Shown: positions 45,708 to 57,968 of the stretch, in pieces
Position numbering within the stretch: position 1 is the first letter of the stretch
How the letters are laid out: every line of letters begins with the position of its first letter
Source: Rhizobiaceae bacterium
Lineage (GTDB): Bacteria; Pseudomonadota; Alphaproteobacteria; Rhizobiales; Rhizobiaceae
Reading direction: 5' to 3'
Assembly: GCA_028281105.1 (NCBI GenBank)
Contig: JANQKQ010000040.1
Coordinates: 1 to 64,000 of the forward strand
DNA length: 64,000 bases
Position numbers and translations under genes: made by a program
Notes under the pieces: generated by a model
What the model was told of the DNA's origin: nothing
Databases searched by the model: none
What the model saw: the letters and a program-made list of their open reading frames with translations, nothing else

Positions 45708-45851
45708 GTTATCCTCGCCACCCTCACTCCCGTCATCCTCGCTACCCTCACTCCCGTCATCCTCGCCCTTGTGGCGAGGATCTAACCCCGGTGCCGACAG
45801 GTTTGTGAGCGTGAGAGGTGGGTGGATCCTCGGGACAGGCCCGAGGATGAC
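45708..45851. repeat. GGATGAC-family bipartite palindrome with tandem end duplications, copy F
   Basis: In the 377-nt gap 45686-46062, a 24-bp unit starting GT(C/T)ATCCTCGC is repeated in direct tandem from 45708, 45732 and 45756. It then continues into the complete element with CCTCGCCCTTGTGGCGAGG and, inverted, CCTCGGGACAGGCCCGAGG ending at 45851. The rest of the gap (to 46062) holds the folD leader and a 12-bp palindrome AGTGGATCCACT at 45939-45950, with nothing else recognisable. Confidence 0.75.
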
Positions 45852-46062
45852 GAGAGTGGGGGTCGCGCCACCCAATTCGCCTTCTTCTTGTGGCGAAGGG
45901 TAGGGTGCGCAGATGGATTGGGCGAAAACATGCAGTGGAGTGGATCCACTACACCCGACGCCGCAAATCCCCATCACCGATGTCGCATTCCCGGTTGGAA
46001 CTGCAGGCTGCATTTCCTAAGGTCCGCCGGCCTTCGTCGCCCATCGAACCGGAGAAAGCCCC

Positions 46063-46968
46063 ATGACCGCCCAGATTATCGACGGCAAGGCCGTCGCCGA
46101 AGACGTTGTCGAACAGGTGAAGGCCGCCACCGCCGACCTGGTCGCCAAATCAGGCGTCAAACCCGGCATCGCCGTCGTCATCGTCGGCGAGGACCCCGCC
46201 AGCCAGGTCTATGTGCGCTCGAAGGGTAGGAAGGCGACCGAGTGCGGCTTTCATTCGGTAACCCACACCATGGACGCGTCGATCTCCCAGGATCATCTGC
46301 TGACCCTGGTCAACCAGCTCAACGCCGACCCAGCCATTCACGGCATCCTGGTGCAGCTGCCGCTGCCGGACCACATCGACGAAGGCGAGGTGATCCAGGC
46401 GATCGCGCCGGACAAGGACGTGGATGGCTTCCACTTCATCAACGTCGGCAAGCTGGGCACCGGCCAGACCGACACCGCCTTCGTGCCGTGCACGCCGGCC
46501 GGCTCGATGCTGCTGACCAAGCGCGCCCTGGGCCGCGATGATCTGTCGGGGCTCACCGCCGTCGTCGTCGGCCGCTCCAACATCGTCGGCAAGCCGATGG
46601 CCAACCTGTTGCTGGCGGCCAACGCCACGGTGACCATCGCCCATTCGCGGACCCCCGACCTGCCCGGACTGGTGGCCACCGCCGACATCGTTGTCGCCGC
46701 CGTCGGCCGGCCGCAGATGGTGCGCGGCGACTGGATCAAGCCGGGCGCCTGCGTCATCGACGTGGGCATCAACCGCATCGACGCGCCGGAGAAGGGCGAG
46801 GGCAAGACCCGTCTGGTCGGCGACGTGCATTTCGAAGAATGCGCGCAGGTCGCCGGCTCGATCACCCCGGTGCCGGGCGGCGTCGGCCCGATGACCATCG
46901 CCATGCTGATGGCCAACACCCTGACGGGCGCCTGCCGCGCGGCAGGGGTGGAGCCGCCGCCTCTGTAG
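46063..46968 (+). CDS. folD: Bifunctional methylenetetrahydrofolate dehydrogenase/cyclohydrolase FolD
   Basis: A 301-residue enzyme that interconverts 5,10-methylene- and 10-formyl-tetrahydrofolate with NADP. Catalytic [13 protein letters not shown], substrate loop [13 protein letters not shown], cofactor motif [17 protein letters not shown] and C-terminal [10 protein letters not shown] are all present. GGAGAAAG precedes ATG 46063. Transcribed alone, convergent to two VOC genes. Confidence 0.96.
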   Translation: MTAQIIDGKAVAEDVVEQVKAATADLVAKSGVKPGIAVVIVGEDPASQVYVRSKGRKATECGFHSVTHTMDASISQDHLLTLVNQLNADPAIHGILVQLPLPDHIDEGEVIQAIAPDKDVDGFHFINVGKLGTGQTDTAFVPCTPAGSMLLTKRALGRDDLSGLTAVVVGRSNIVGKPMANLLLAANATVTIAHSRTPDLPGLVATADIVVAAVGRPQMVRGDWIKPGACVIDVGINRIDAPEKGEGKTRLVGDVHFEECAQVAGSITPVPGGVGPMTIAMLMANTLTGACRAAGVEPPPL

Positions 46969-47009
46969 CCGTCAGGGCTTGCGTCCATTCGAGCATATTG
47001 CGAAGCGCG

Positions 47010-47363
47010 TCAGTCCGGGTGGGAAAGAACATTGAGGACCTTTCCCGTAGGGTCGACCACGTAGAAGCGGCGCACGCCCCATGGTTCATCCGTCAACTCG
47101 TACTCGATTGTGTGGCCCAGCCTCCTTGCGCGCTGATAGACGGCATCGACGTCTTCCACCTCTACGGATAGATCGGGAACCGCGGTTCCCGATCCGCCCT
47201 CGCTCGCGATGCTGATCTGGGTCTGGCTGGTCGCGCCCGTCGCCAGGGTCACGATCCATCCCTGATCCATGACGACGGCGAGCCCGAAGAGGTCGCAGTA
47301 GAAGGCCCTTACTTCGTCGATCGAGCTCGCCGCGATGTTCGAGACAATGCGCTTGACCGTCAT
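47010..47363 (-). CDS. VOC superfamily protein, first
   Basis: A 117-residue vicinal-oxygen-chelate fold protein: MTVKRIVSNIAASSIDEVRAFY at the start, VEVEDVDAVYQRARRLGH, and RRFYVVDPTGKVLNVL at the end. Family members include glyoxalases, dioxygenases and antibiotic-binding proteins; the ligand here is not identifiable. It is followed 70 nt upstream on the same strand by another VOC gene. Confidence 0.85.
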   Translation of the reverse strand: MTVKRIVSNIAASSIDEVRAFYCDLFGLAVVMDQGWIVTLATGATSQTQISIASEGGSGTAVPDLSVEVEDVDAVYQRARRLGHTIEYELTDEPWGVRRFYVVDPTGKVLNVLSHPD

Positions 47364-47433
47364 TCGGTATCCTTACTGCTCCTGCCCAGACATCTGGATG
47401 CCGCCGCGTGGGGAAAACGCTCGGCGAACCGTG

Positions 47434-47814
47434 TCAGAGCAGCCTGTTGGCGACCTCGACGAGATTGTCGTCGGGGTCCCGGAAGTAGACCGACATCAAC
47501 TTTCCCACCGCACCTGATTTCTGCGCAGGCCCTTCCACGATCTCGACATCGTTCGAACGCAGTTGCTCGACCACGTCGTCAATCGGCGTATCGGTGACCA
47601 CGCAGAAGTTACCGCTGCCCGGCACGGTTTTCTTCGCCAGACGCGGCGCCGTGCGTGCGTCCTGAAGGCTGATCTTGCTCGACCCGAAGTGAAGCGACCA
47701 CTTACCCGCGCGCTCCTCGATTGCCTTCATGCCGAGAACGCGCTGATAGAATTCTATGGTTGTGTCGACGTTGCCGACGCACAGGACAATGTGGTCGAAG
47801 CCATAGATGTTCAT
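47434..47814 (-). CDS. VOC superfamily protein, second (glyoxalase/fosfomycin-resistance-like)
   Basis: A 126-residue protein: FDHIVLCVGNVDTTIEFYQ, then CVVTDTPIDDVVEQLRSN and a C-terminal SVYFRDPDDNLVEVAN. His in the first strand and Glu in the last are candidate metal ligands. Its general form matches small dioxygenase-like VOC proteins; no specific substrate. It lies between the first VOC gene and the transsulfuration gene on the same strand. Confidence 0.87.
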   Translation of the reverse strand: MNIYGFDHIVLCVGNVDTTIEFYQRVLGMKAIEERAGKWSLHFGSSKISLQDARTAPRLAKKTVPGSGNFCVVTDTPIDDVVEQLRSNDVEIVEGPAQKSGAVGKLMSVYFRDPDDNLVEVANRLL

Positions 47815-47893
47815 GCTCGGACCATATCGGCCTCCAATTCGCCTGGCAAAACCGCACTTCCAGGCCCGATAGGCCCACCATACGATTGGCCGT

Positions 47894-49045
47894 TCAGCCG
47901 CCCAACGCCCGATCCAGATCCTCGATCAGATCGTCCACATGCTCGATGCCCACCGACAGCCGGACAAGGTTTTCCGGCACGCCTGTCACGTCGCCCTCGA
48001 CCGTGTGGCGATGTTCGGCCAGGCTCTCAACCCCGCCCAGCGACGTTGCCCGGTGAATGCCGCTGAACCGGCCGCAGACACCAAGCGCCTCGTCCCGGCC
48101 GCCCTTGACCAGGAACGACAGTAGCGAGCCGAACCGGCTGTTCATCTGCCGGGCTGCCAGGTCGTGGCCTTCATGGTCGGGCAGGCCGGGATAGAGCACC
48201 TGCTCGATGCGCGGATGGCTCGCCAGGTGCAGGGCCACCGCCATCGCATTGTCGCTCGCCCGTTCCACCCGCAGCGCCAGCGTGCGTATGCCGCGCACCA
48301 GCAGCCATGCCTCGAACGCGCCGAGGATAGCGCCGGCGTCGTGCCGGTCGGTGGCGATCGCCTGCCAGGCCGGCGAACCGGTATCCTTCGTTGCCAGCAC
48401 GCCGGCCAGCACGTCGGAATGACCGTTGAGCGATTTCGTCGCCGAATGCATGACGATGTCGGCGCCCAGCTCCAGCGGCCGGCTCAGCACCGGCGTCGCG
48501 GCCGTCGAATCGACCACCAGCAGCGAGCCGGCCGCACCGCAGGCTTTCGCCGCCGCCTCGATGTCGACGATTTTGAGCCACGGATTGGACGGCGTCTCCA
48601 CCAGCGCCACCTGCGGGCGGGCCTTCTCGATTGTCGCGGCAAAGGTCTGCGCGTCGCCGGCGTCGACTTCGGTCAAATCGATCGCCCGGCGCTGGCAGAA
48701 CTCGCGCAGCCACTTGGTCGTGCCCCAATAGATGCCGGACTGGGCAACGATCGCTCCGCCATTGGGCACGGTGCGCATCACCGCGGCGGTCGCGGCCATG
48801 CCGGACGGAAACAGCAGCGCCGCATCCGCCCGTTCCATCGAAGCGATCAGCGTCTCGCCGATGCGCACAATATCGCTGTCGTCGCGGCCGTAGACGTTGG
48901 CCTCGACCAGCGGCTCGTAAGCTTCGTCGCGCACGAAGGTAGTCGACGGCTGGATCGGCGGCACCACCCCGCCGCTGGCGGCATCGATGAAGCCGCCGGC
49001 GCGTGCGGCCAGCGTCTCGATCCGTTCCTTGTCGCGCCCGGCCAA
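47894..49045 (-). CDS. Cystathionine gamma-synthase/lyase-type PLP enzyme
   Basis: A 383-residue Cys/Met-metabolism PLP enzyme. Features are the substrate-proximal region PPIQPSTTFVRDEAY, a phosphate-binding LFPSGMAATAAV, the cofactor Asp in VVDSTAATPVL, and the PLP Lys in MHSATKSLNGHSD. The start is TTG 49045, 2 nt after the BASS transporter stop; the longer frame from 49207 overlaps that gene and is not family-like. Whether it is a synthase, gamma-lyase or methionine gamma-lyase cannot be told apart by eye. Coupling to a transporter suggests use or export of a sulfur amino acid product. Confidence 0.85.
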   Translation of the reverse strand: MAGRDKERIETLAARAGGFIDAASGGVVPPIQPSTTFVRDEAYEPLVEANVYGRDDSDIVRIGETLIASMERADAALLFPSGMAATAAVMRTVPNGGAIVAQSGIYWGTTKWLREFCQRRAIDLTEVDAGDAQTFAATIEKARPQVALVETPSNPWLKIVDIEAAAKACGAAGSLLVVDSTAATPVLSRPLELGADIVMHSATKSLNGHSDVLAGVLATKDTGSPAWQAIATDRHDAGAILGAFEAWLLVRGIRTLALRVERASDNAMAVALHLASHPRIEQVLYPGLPDHEGHDLAARQMNSRFGSLLSFLVKGGRDEALGVCGRFSGIHRATSLGGVESLAEHRHTVEGDVTGVPENLVRLSVGIEHVDDLIEDLDRALGG

Positions 49046-49047
49046 GA

Positions 49048-49911
49048 TCAGGCCGGCTGCGGCGCGCGCCGGCCGATCCACCAGGCGTAGCCGAAGCCGG
49101 TGGCCAGCATGATCAGCCCGTAGACGGCGGCGGGGATCGAGATGGCGTCGACCTTCAAGAATGTGAGAGCGACCACCAGTGCAATGGTGGAGTTCTGCAA
49201 TCCGCATTCCAATGTGATCGCGATCCTCTGGTCCCGCGGCAGCGAAAGCACCACCGCGAACAGCCCGGCGACGATCATGGTGAACAGGTTCATCGCCAGC
49301 GCGGCGACGCCGGCCTGGGCGAAGAACGGCACCACATCGTCGCGATTGGCATAAACCGCCGCCACCACCACGGCGACGAAGATCAGTGCCGACAGCGGCC
49401 GGAACACCCGCTCGGCCTTACGCGCGAAACCCGGCGCAAAGCCGCGCACCAACATGCCGAGCGCCACCGGCACGGTGGTGATCACCAGAATGCCGATCAT
49501 CGTCTCGCCCAGCGGCAGATCGGGCGCAGCCTCGCCCATGAAGTTACCCAACGCCCAGCCGGTGATCAGCGGAATGGTGATGAAGCCGACCAGGGAGATC
49601 ACTGCGGTAAGCGAGACCGAAAGCGCCGCGTCGCCGCGGCCGATATAGGTCAGGATGTTCGAGGTCACCCCGCCGGGGCATGCTGCCAGAAGCATGAAGC
49701 CGACCGCCAGCGGCGCGGCCATGGGAAACACCGAGACCACCGCCAGCGCCGCGAACGGCACCATGACGATCTGCAGCACCACGCCGATCGAGAACGCCTT
49801 GGGCTTGGTGAACACGCGTGTGAAATCGCCGATTGTCAGCCCCAAACCCATGCCGAGCATCATGATGGCGAGCGCGATCGGCAGACCGGTGTTCAGTATC
49901 GCATCTTCCAT
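49048..49911 (-). CDS. Bile acid:sodium symporter (BASS) family transporter
   Basis: A 287-residue membrane protein with about nine to ten helices. The family core motifs LLAACPGGVTSNILTYIGRGD and ECGLQNSTIALVVALTF form the crossed helices of the Na+ and substrate site. AGGGGAGGAAC-like sequence lies before ATG 49911. It is directly upstream of the transsulfuration enzyme and probably co-transcribed. BASS proteins take up organic anions or keto acids; the substrate here is unknown. Confidence 0.9.
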   Translation of the reverse strand: MEDAILNTGLPIALAIMMLGMGLGLTIGDFTRVFTKPKAFSIGVVLQIVMVPFAALAVVSVFPMAAPLAVGFMLLAACPGGVTSNILTYIGRGDAALSVSLTAVISLVGFITIPLITGWALGNFMGEAAPDLPLGETMIGILVITTVPVALGMLVRGFAPGFARKAERVFRPLSALIFVAVVVAAVYANRDDVVPFFAQAGVAALAMNLFTMIVAGLFAVVLSLPRDQRIAITLECGLQNSTIALVVALTFLKVDAISIPAAVYGLIMLATGFGYAWWIGRRAPQPA

Positions 49912-50115
49912 GTCGGTGTTCCTCCCCGTGAGCCGGGCGCCACACTGGCGCGATTGTCAAGACAATGCAATCGCCCACACCGGTTGCGGGATCAAATCGA
50001 TTTAAATATAACCCGCACCGGCATCATCGGCGGGTGGGGCGCGACCGGCTCGGCTGCGGTGAACGGTAGAAACCGGCTCGGCTTCATCGGGCGGAAAGTT
50101 TGGGAAAGCCCGTCC

Positions 50116-51587
<1,472 letters not shown>

Positions 51588-51591
<4 letters not shown>

Positions 51592-52283
51592 GCGTGCGCT
51601 TTGTCGAGTTCTCCGATGGCGGCGCGCTGGCCAATGCGTTGGCCGCCAAGGTCGCGGCCACGCTGCAGCGCGCGATCACCGCCCGCGGCGCCGCCAGCCT
51701 GGCGGTCTCCGGCGGGTCGACGCCCAAGCGGTTCTTCGGCGCGCTGTCGCGCTGTGAGCTGGACTGGGCCGCGGTCAAGGTGACCCTGGTCGACGAGCGC
51801 TGGGTGCCGGCTTCCGACCCGCGCTCCAACGAGGCTCTGGTGCGCGCCGAACTGTTGCGTAACCGGGCGGTCGAGGCCCGGTTCGTATCGCTGTATACCG
51901 GCGAAGCGAACCCGGAAGCCGCGCTCGAACGGGTGGCGGGAGAACTGGCCAAAGGGGTGCTGCCGCTCGATGCGGTGGTGCTCGGCATGGGCACGGACGG
52001 CCATACCGCCTCGTTCTTCCCAGGCGGCGACCGGCTGAGCCAGGCGACTGACCGGCTGTCGGCCGATGTAGTCGCCTCCATGCGCGCACCGGGCGCCGGC
52101 GAGCCGCGCATCACGTTGACCCTGCCGGCGATCGCGGCGGCCGGCCTGGTCGCGGTGCATTTCGAGGGCGAGGCCAAGCGGCAGGTCTGGGACGAGGCCC
52201 GCAGCGGCGGCGACGCCGACGAACTGCCGATCCGCCATGTGCTGTCGGCGGTCGAAGAACTGGAAGTCTACTGGGCGCCGTGA
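51588..52283 (+). CDS. pgl: 6-phosphogluconolactonase
   Basis: A 231-residue SugarP isomerase-fold lactonase that hydrolyses 6-phosphogluconolactone to 6-phosphogluconate. Markers are SGGSTPKRFFGAL, VDERWVPASDPRSNEAL and LGMGTDGHTASFFPG. ATG 51588 overlaps the zwf stop by 4 bases. Confidence 0.96.
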
Positions 52284-52334
52284 CGCGCCGCCTTGACGAC
52301 AAATCGCTTGACGACAAATCACAGGAGAAGACCC

Positions 52335-54155
<1,821 letters not shown>

Positions 54156-54180
54156 GGGCTGGGCGTCCTTCGCGCATTTG

Positions 54181-54404
54181 CCCCACCCCCAACCCTCCCC
54201 ACACAGGGGAGGGGAACTTGGGCCGTGCCGCCCATCCACTCCCGTCATCCTTTGGCTTATCCCAAGGATCTAACCCGCTATCAGCAGATCCCGCGGCAAC
54301 GGGGTTAGATCCTCGCCACAAGGCGAGGATGACGGGAGTGGAGTTGGGCCGAAGCGGTGCTATACGACCCTCCCTCCCCCTGGTGGGAAGGGAATGAGGG
54401 GGTG
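54181..54404. repeat. Composite nested palindromic element, copy G
   Basis: This occupies half of the 438-nt gap 54156-54593. The inner bipartite element (54244-54333) has CTTTGGCTTATCCCAAGG and CCTCGCCACAAGGCGAGG halves. Symmetry continues outward as CCACTCCC (54236) with GGGAGTGG (54334), then TTGGGCC motifs, then CCCCACCCCC/GGGGGTG outer arms. From 54405 to 54593 I see only the aquaporin leader with an unassigned promoter. Confidence 0.75.
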
Positions 54405-54593
54405 AAAGGAAGACGGAAATAGCGGCCTATCGCGAAATTCCATAAATCGCGCAACTTCACCCAACCATCCACACCATCCCGTCACGCTCCCTTGCCACCT
54501 GTGCGAATCTGCGCCAACACTCCGCCCGGACCCAGGAATCGCCGGTCGGCGGAGCCGGCGGACCGGCAAACTCACATGTTCGGGGAGAAACCC

Positions 54594-55259
54594 ATGAAAC
54601 GCTATATCGCGGAGATGATCGGCACCTTTACCCTGGTCTTCTTCGGCTGCGCCACGGTCATTTTCATGGTCGGCCAGGTGGGCCTGCTTGGCGTCGCGTT
54701 CGCCTTCGGCCTGACGGTTGTCGCCATGGCCTACGCCATCGGCCACGTGTCCGGGGCGCATCTCAACCCGGCCGTCTCGCTGGGCGCGCTCGTGGCCGGC
54801 CAGCTCGATGTGAAGGATTTCATCGGCTACGCGGTCGCCCAGGTGATCGGCGGCATCATCGCCGCGTTCGCCCTGTATCTGATCGCCAGCGGCCGGGTCG
54901 GGGGCTTCGATCCCTCCAACGGGTTCGCCACCAACGGCTGGTCGGACTATTCGATGATGTCCGCCTTCGCCTTCGAGGTCATCGCCACCGCGATCTTCAT
55001 CATGGTGATCCTCGGCGCCACCCAGGACGGGGTCACCACCGGCAATGAGGGCCTGATCATCGGGCTCACCTTAGTGGTCATCCACCTGGCCGGTATCCTG
55101 GTCTCCGGCGCCTCGGTCAACCCGGCCCGCTCGATCGGCCCGGCCCTGTTCGAGGGCGGCCGCGCGATGGAGCAGCTGTGGCTCTACATCGTCGCCCCCC
55201 TGATCGGCGGCGCCATCGGCGGGGTAATTCATAAGAGCGGGATCACGTCGAAGGACTAA
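54594..55259 (+). CDS. aqpZ: Aquaporin Z-like water channel
   Basis: A 221-residue MIP-family inner-membrane channel with six helices. Both NPA motifs are present (GAHLNPAVSLG and SVNPARSIGPAL). The residue preceding the second NPA and the FE in helix 5 suit a water-selective AqpZ rather than a glycerol facilitator, though this is a judgement from few residues. GGGGAG precedes ATG 54594. Monocistronic; followed by a long hairpin at 55268-55350. Confidence 0.92.
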   Translation: MKRYIAEMIGTFTLVFFGCATVIFMVGQVGLLGVAFAFGLTVVAMAYAIGHVSGAHLNPAVSLGALVAGQLDVKDFIGYAVAQVIGGIIAAFALYLIASGRVGGFDPSNGFATNGWSDYSMMSAFAFEVIATAIFIMVILGATQDGVTTGNEGLIIGLTLVVIHLAGILVSGASVNPARSIGPALFEGGRAMEQLWLYIVAPLIGGAIGGVIHKSGITSKD

Positions 55260-55267
55260 GTTTTACC

Positions 55268-55350
55268 CGGCTCCGGCCCTCTCCCCGCCCAACCACCCCC
55301 TGCAAGGATACTTCCGTGGGGTGGTTGGGCGGGGGAGAGGGCCGGTGCCG
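55268..55350. repeat. Long palindromic element with conserved loop, copy 2
   Basis: Arms 55268-55299 and 55318-55350 pair over about 31 bp with one bulge and one mismatch, around an 18-nt loop containing AAGGATACTTCCGT. Loop and right arm closely match the element at 1-62, including a compensatory pair change (A55292/T55325 here against G/C there). It starts 8 nt after the aqpZ stop. Confidence 0.8.
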
Positions 55351-55451
55351 CACTACTGCCACCACATTACCAAGCTTTAATTTGCCGTTCCCCGGGGCCG
55401 CCCCAACATGAATGCTCAAGGGGTAATCACATTTCGGTGAAAGGGAACATC

Positions 55452-55922
55452 ATGCTTGGTCTTCGAAAACGCACCTGGATCATTGCCGGCGTCGTCGCCG
55501 CGCTCATCGGCACCGCGGCGGTCGCCGGACGCTACCATCATCGCGGCTACTCGCCCGAGGACCGGGCGGACTGGGCCACCTATATGGTGACCAAGCGGCT
55601 GGAACTGAACGACGAACAGCAGGCTTCGTTCGACCAGATCGCCCAGTCCTACGTGGAGCTGATGGGCACCCGGCGCTCGTTCATGAGCGACATGGCCGGC
55701 AAGGCGAAGGAATTGGCGCAAGGTGACAACCTGACGGTCGAAGCCGTCAACGAACTGCGCGGCGAGATCAGCGCCGAGTTCGACCGCCGCGCCGACCTGC
55801 TGGTGCCGCAGCTGGTCGCCTTCTACAACACGCTCGACGATGAGCAGAAGGCCAAGGTCGCCCAACGCCTCGACCGCATGTCCGAACGCGCCGGGCGCCG
55901 CTGGAATCGCGATCGCGACTGA
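55452..55922 (+). CDS. Spy/CpxP-like periplasmic LTxxQ-type protein
   Basis: A 156-residue protein with an N-terminal signal or anchor (LRKRTWIIAGVVAALIGTAA) followed by a helical domain. The segment RLELNDEQQASFDQI and the later TLDDEQKAKVAQRL are two LTxxQ-like repeats, as in Spy, CpxP and CnrX-type proteins that buffer envelope stress or sense metals. ATG 55452 with AAGGGA upstream is preferred to GTG 55437. A terminator follows at 55941-55972. No partner kinase or efflux genes are next to it. Confidence 0.8.
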   Translation: MLGLRKRTWIIAGVVAALIGTAAVAGRYHHRGYSPEDRADWATYMVTKRLELNDEQQASFDQIAQSYVELMGTRRSFMSDMAGKAKELAQGDNLTVEAVNELRGEISAEFDRRADLLVPQLVAFYNTLDDEQKAKVAQRLDRMSERAGRRWNRDRD

Positions 55923-55940
55923 GCAGCGGCTTTGTAGGGC

Positions 55941-55972
55941 AAAGGGCGGCTTATCGGCCGCCCTTTCCTTTG
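55941..55972 (+). terminator. Rho-independent terminator after the Spy-like gene
   Basis: AAAGGGCGGC and GCCGCCCTTT form a perfect 10-bp stem around TTATCG, followed by CCTTTGTT. It begins 19 nt after the stop codon. Confidence 0.8.
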
Positions 55973-56044
55973 TTGCCCTTGCTAACTCTGTCACCTCCAC
56001 CCCACAAGGAGGGAGATTGGAGGGGCCTCGCCCCAACCACCAAC

Positions 56045-56070
56045 GTCATCCCGGCGAAGGCCGGGGTGAC
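56045..56070. repeat. GTCATCCCGGCGAAGGCC palindrome
   Basis: GTCATCCCGGC-GAAG-GCCGGGGTGAC is a single hairpin of the same family as the second layer from the centre in the nested repeat at 33736-33979. The remainder of 55973-56186 shows other short GC-rich palindromes but no gene. Confidence 0.7.
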
Positions 56071-56186
56071 GGGAGAAGAGGGCGCCGCCCGGGCATTGCC
56101 CGGCACATCGCCCGGACAACCAACGAAATCCACCCGCCGCAATGTTCTACCACAGCGGCGGGTGGAGCGGCTCTATGGGGAAAGCC

Positions 56187-56420
56187 TTAGCCCTGTTTGA
56201 CGATCACCGGGGTCAGCAGATCGCCGAAATTGCCGTCGCCGCAGTGGTGGCGCGCGGAACGGATCAGTTCGACCGACACGCCTGCTTCGACCGCCTTCAT
56301 GACCGACTGATTGAGCCGATGCAGGTCGTTGGCGACCATGCGGATCACCGCTTGCTGGTCGGCGTTCATCAGCGAGGCCATTTCCTCGCTGCGCTCCTTG
56401 ACGGGCGGTTTCGCGTTCAT
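56187..56420 (-). CDS. Small 77-residue protein downstream of isocitrate lyase, unknown
   Basis: A 77-residue, predicted soluble and mainly helical protein (ADQQAVIRMVANDLHRLNQ; SVELIRSARHHCGDGNFGD). I do not recognise a named domain. ATG 56420 has a strong AAAGGAG site; the longer frame to 56543 overlaps aceA and is rejected. It follows aceA by 28 nt on the same strand, and its leader nearly duplicates the aceA leader (AAAGGA then TGAAGCC then start codon), so co-expression with the glyoxylate shunt is likely. Confidence 0.72.
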   Translation of the reverse strand: MNAKPPVKERSEEMASLMNADQQAVIRMVANDLHRLNQSVMKAVEAGVSVELIRSARHHCGDGNFGDLLTPVIVKQG

Positions 56421-56448
56421 GGCTTCATCTCCTTTGTTCGAAAACCCG

Positions 56449-57735
<1,287 letters not shown>

Positions 57736-57797
57736 GGCTTCATCCTTTGTCTGTCGACACGAAAACCCGGGTGGGTCGATCGGTGCTCGTGTCAAAA

Positions 57798-57931
57798 TTT
57801 TCCAACTCTGGCGTGAGTGTATTTTACATTGCGCTGCACATTTCCAGGAAAATCAGCGGAATGAGTTGGAAAAAGAGGTGAAATTGTCGCAATTTAACCT
57901 GGATAGCTTGTAAATTTGTCAAAATTGTAAA
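57798..57931. promoter_or_regulatory. Symmetry-rich control region between aceA and scfR
   Basis: The 233-nt divergent spacer contains TTTTCCAACTC (57798-57808) and its exact inverse GAGTTGGAAAA (57863-57873). It also has TTTCCAGGAAA (57841-57851), AAATTG-TCG-CAATTT (57881-57895), and three near-direct TTGT(A/C)AAA copies from 57908, 57916 and 57925. It is clearly AT-richer than the flanks. At least some are probably regulator sites; which protein binds which is not known. Confidence 0.55.
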
Positions 57932-57968
57932 AAATGAACTGCTTGAATATCGTATTGGGCACGCGACC

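Noticed and set aside
45939-45950. AGTGGATCCACT palindrome before folD as an operator or folate riboswitch part
   Set aside because: A lone 12-bp palindrome with no second site and no riboswitch-like conserved core is too weak to call.
49912-50060. SAM-type riboswitch before the BASS-transsulfuration operon
   Set aside because: A GATTTGA-like stretch is present on the minus strand, but the conserved core and pseudoknot pairing of SAM-II could not be found.
49003-50115. N-terminal extension of zwf to a 862-residue protein
   Set aside because: The extension runs antisense through the BASS transporter gene and has no domain; zwf has a good start at 50116.
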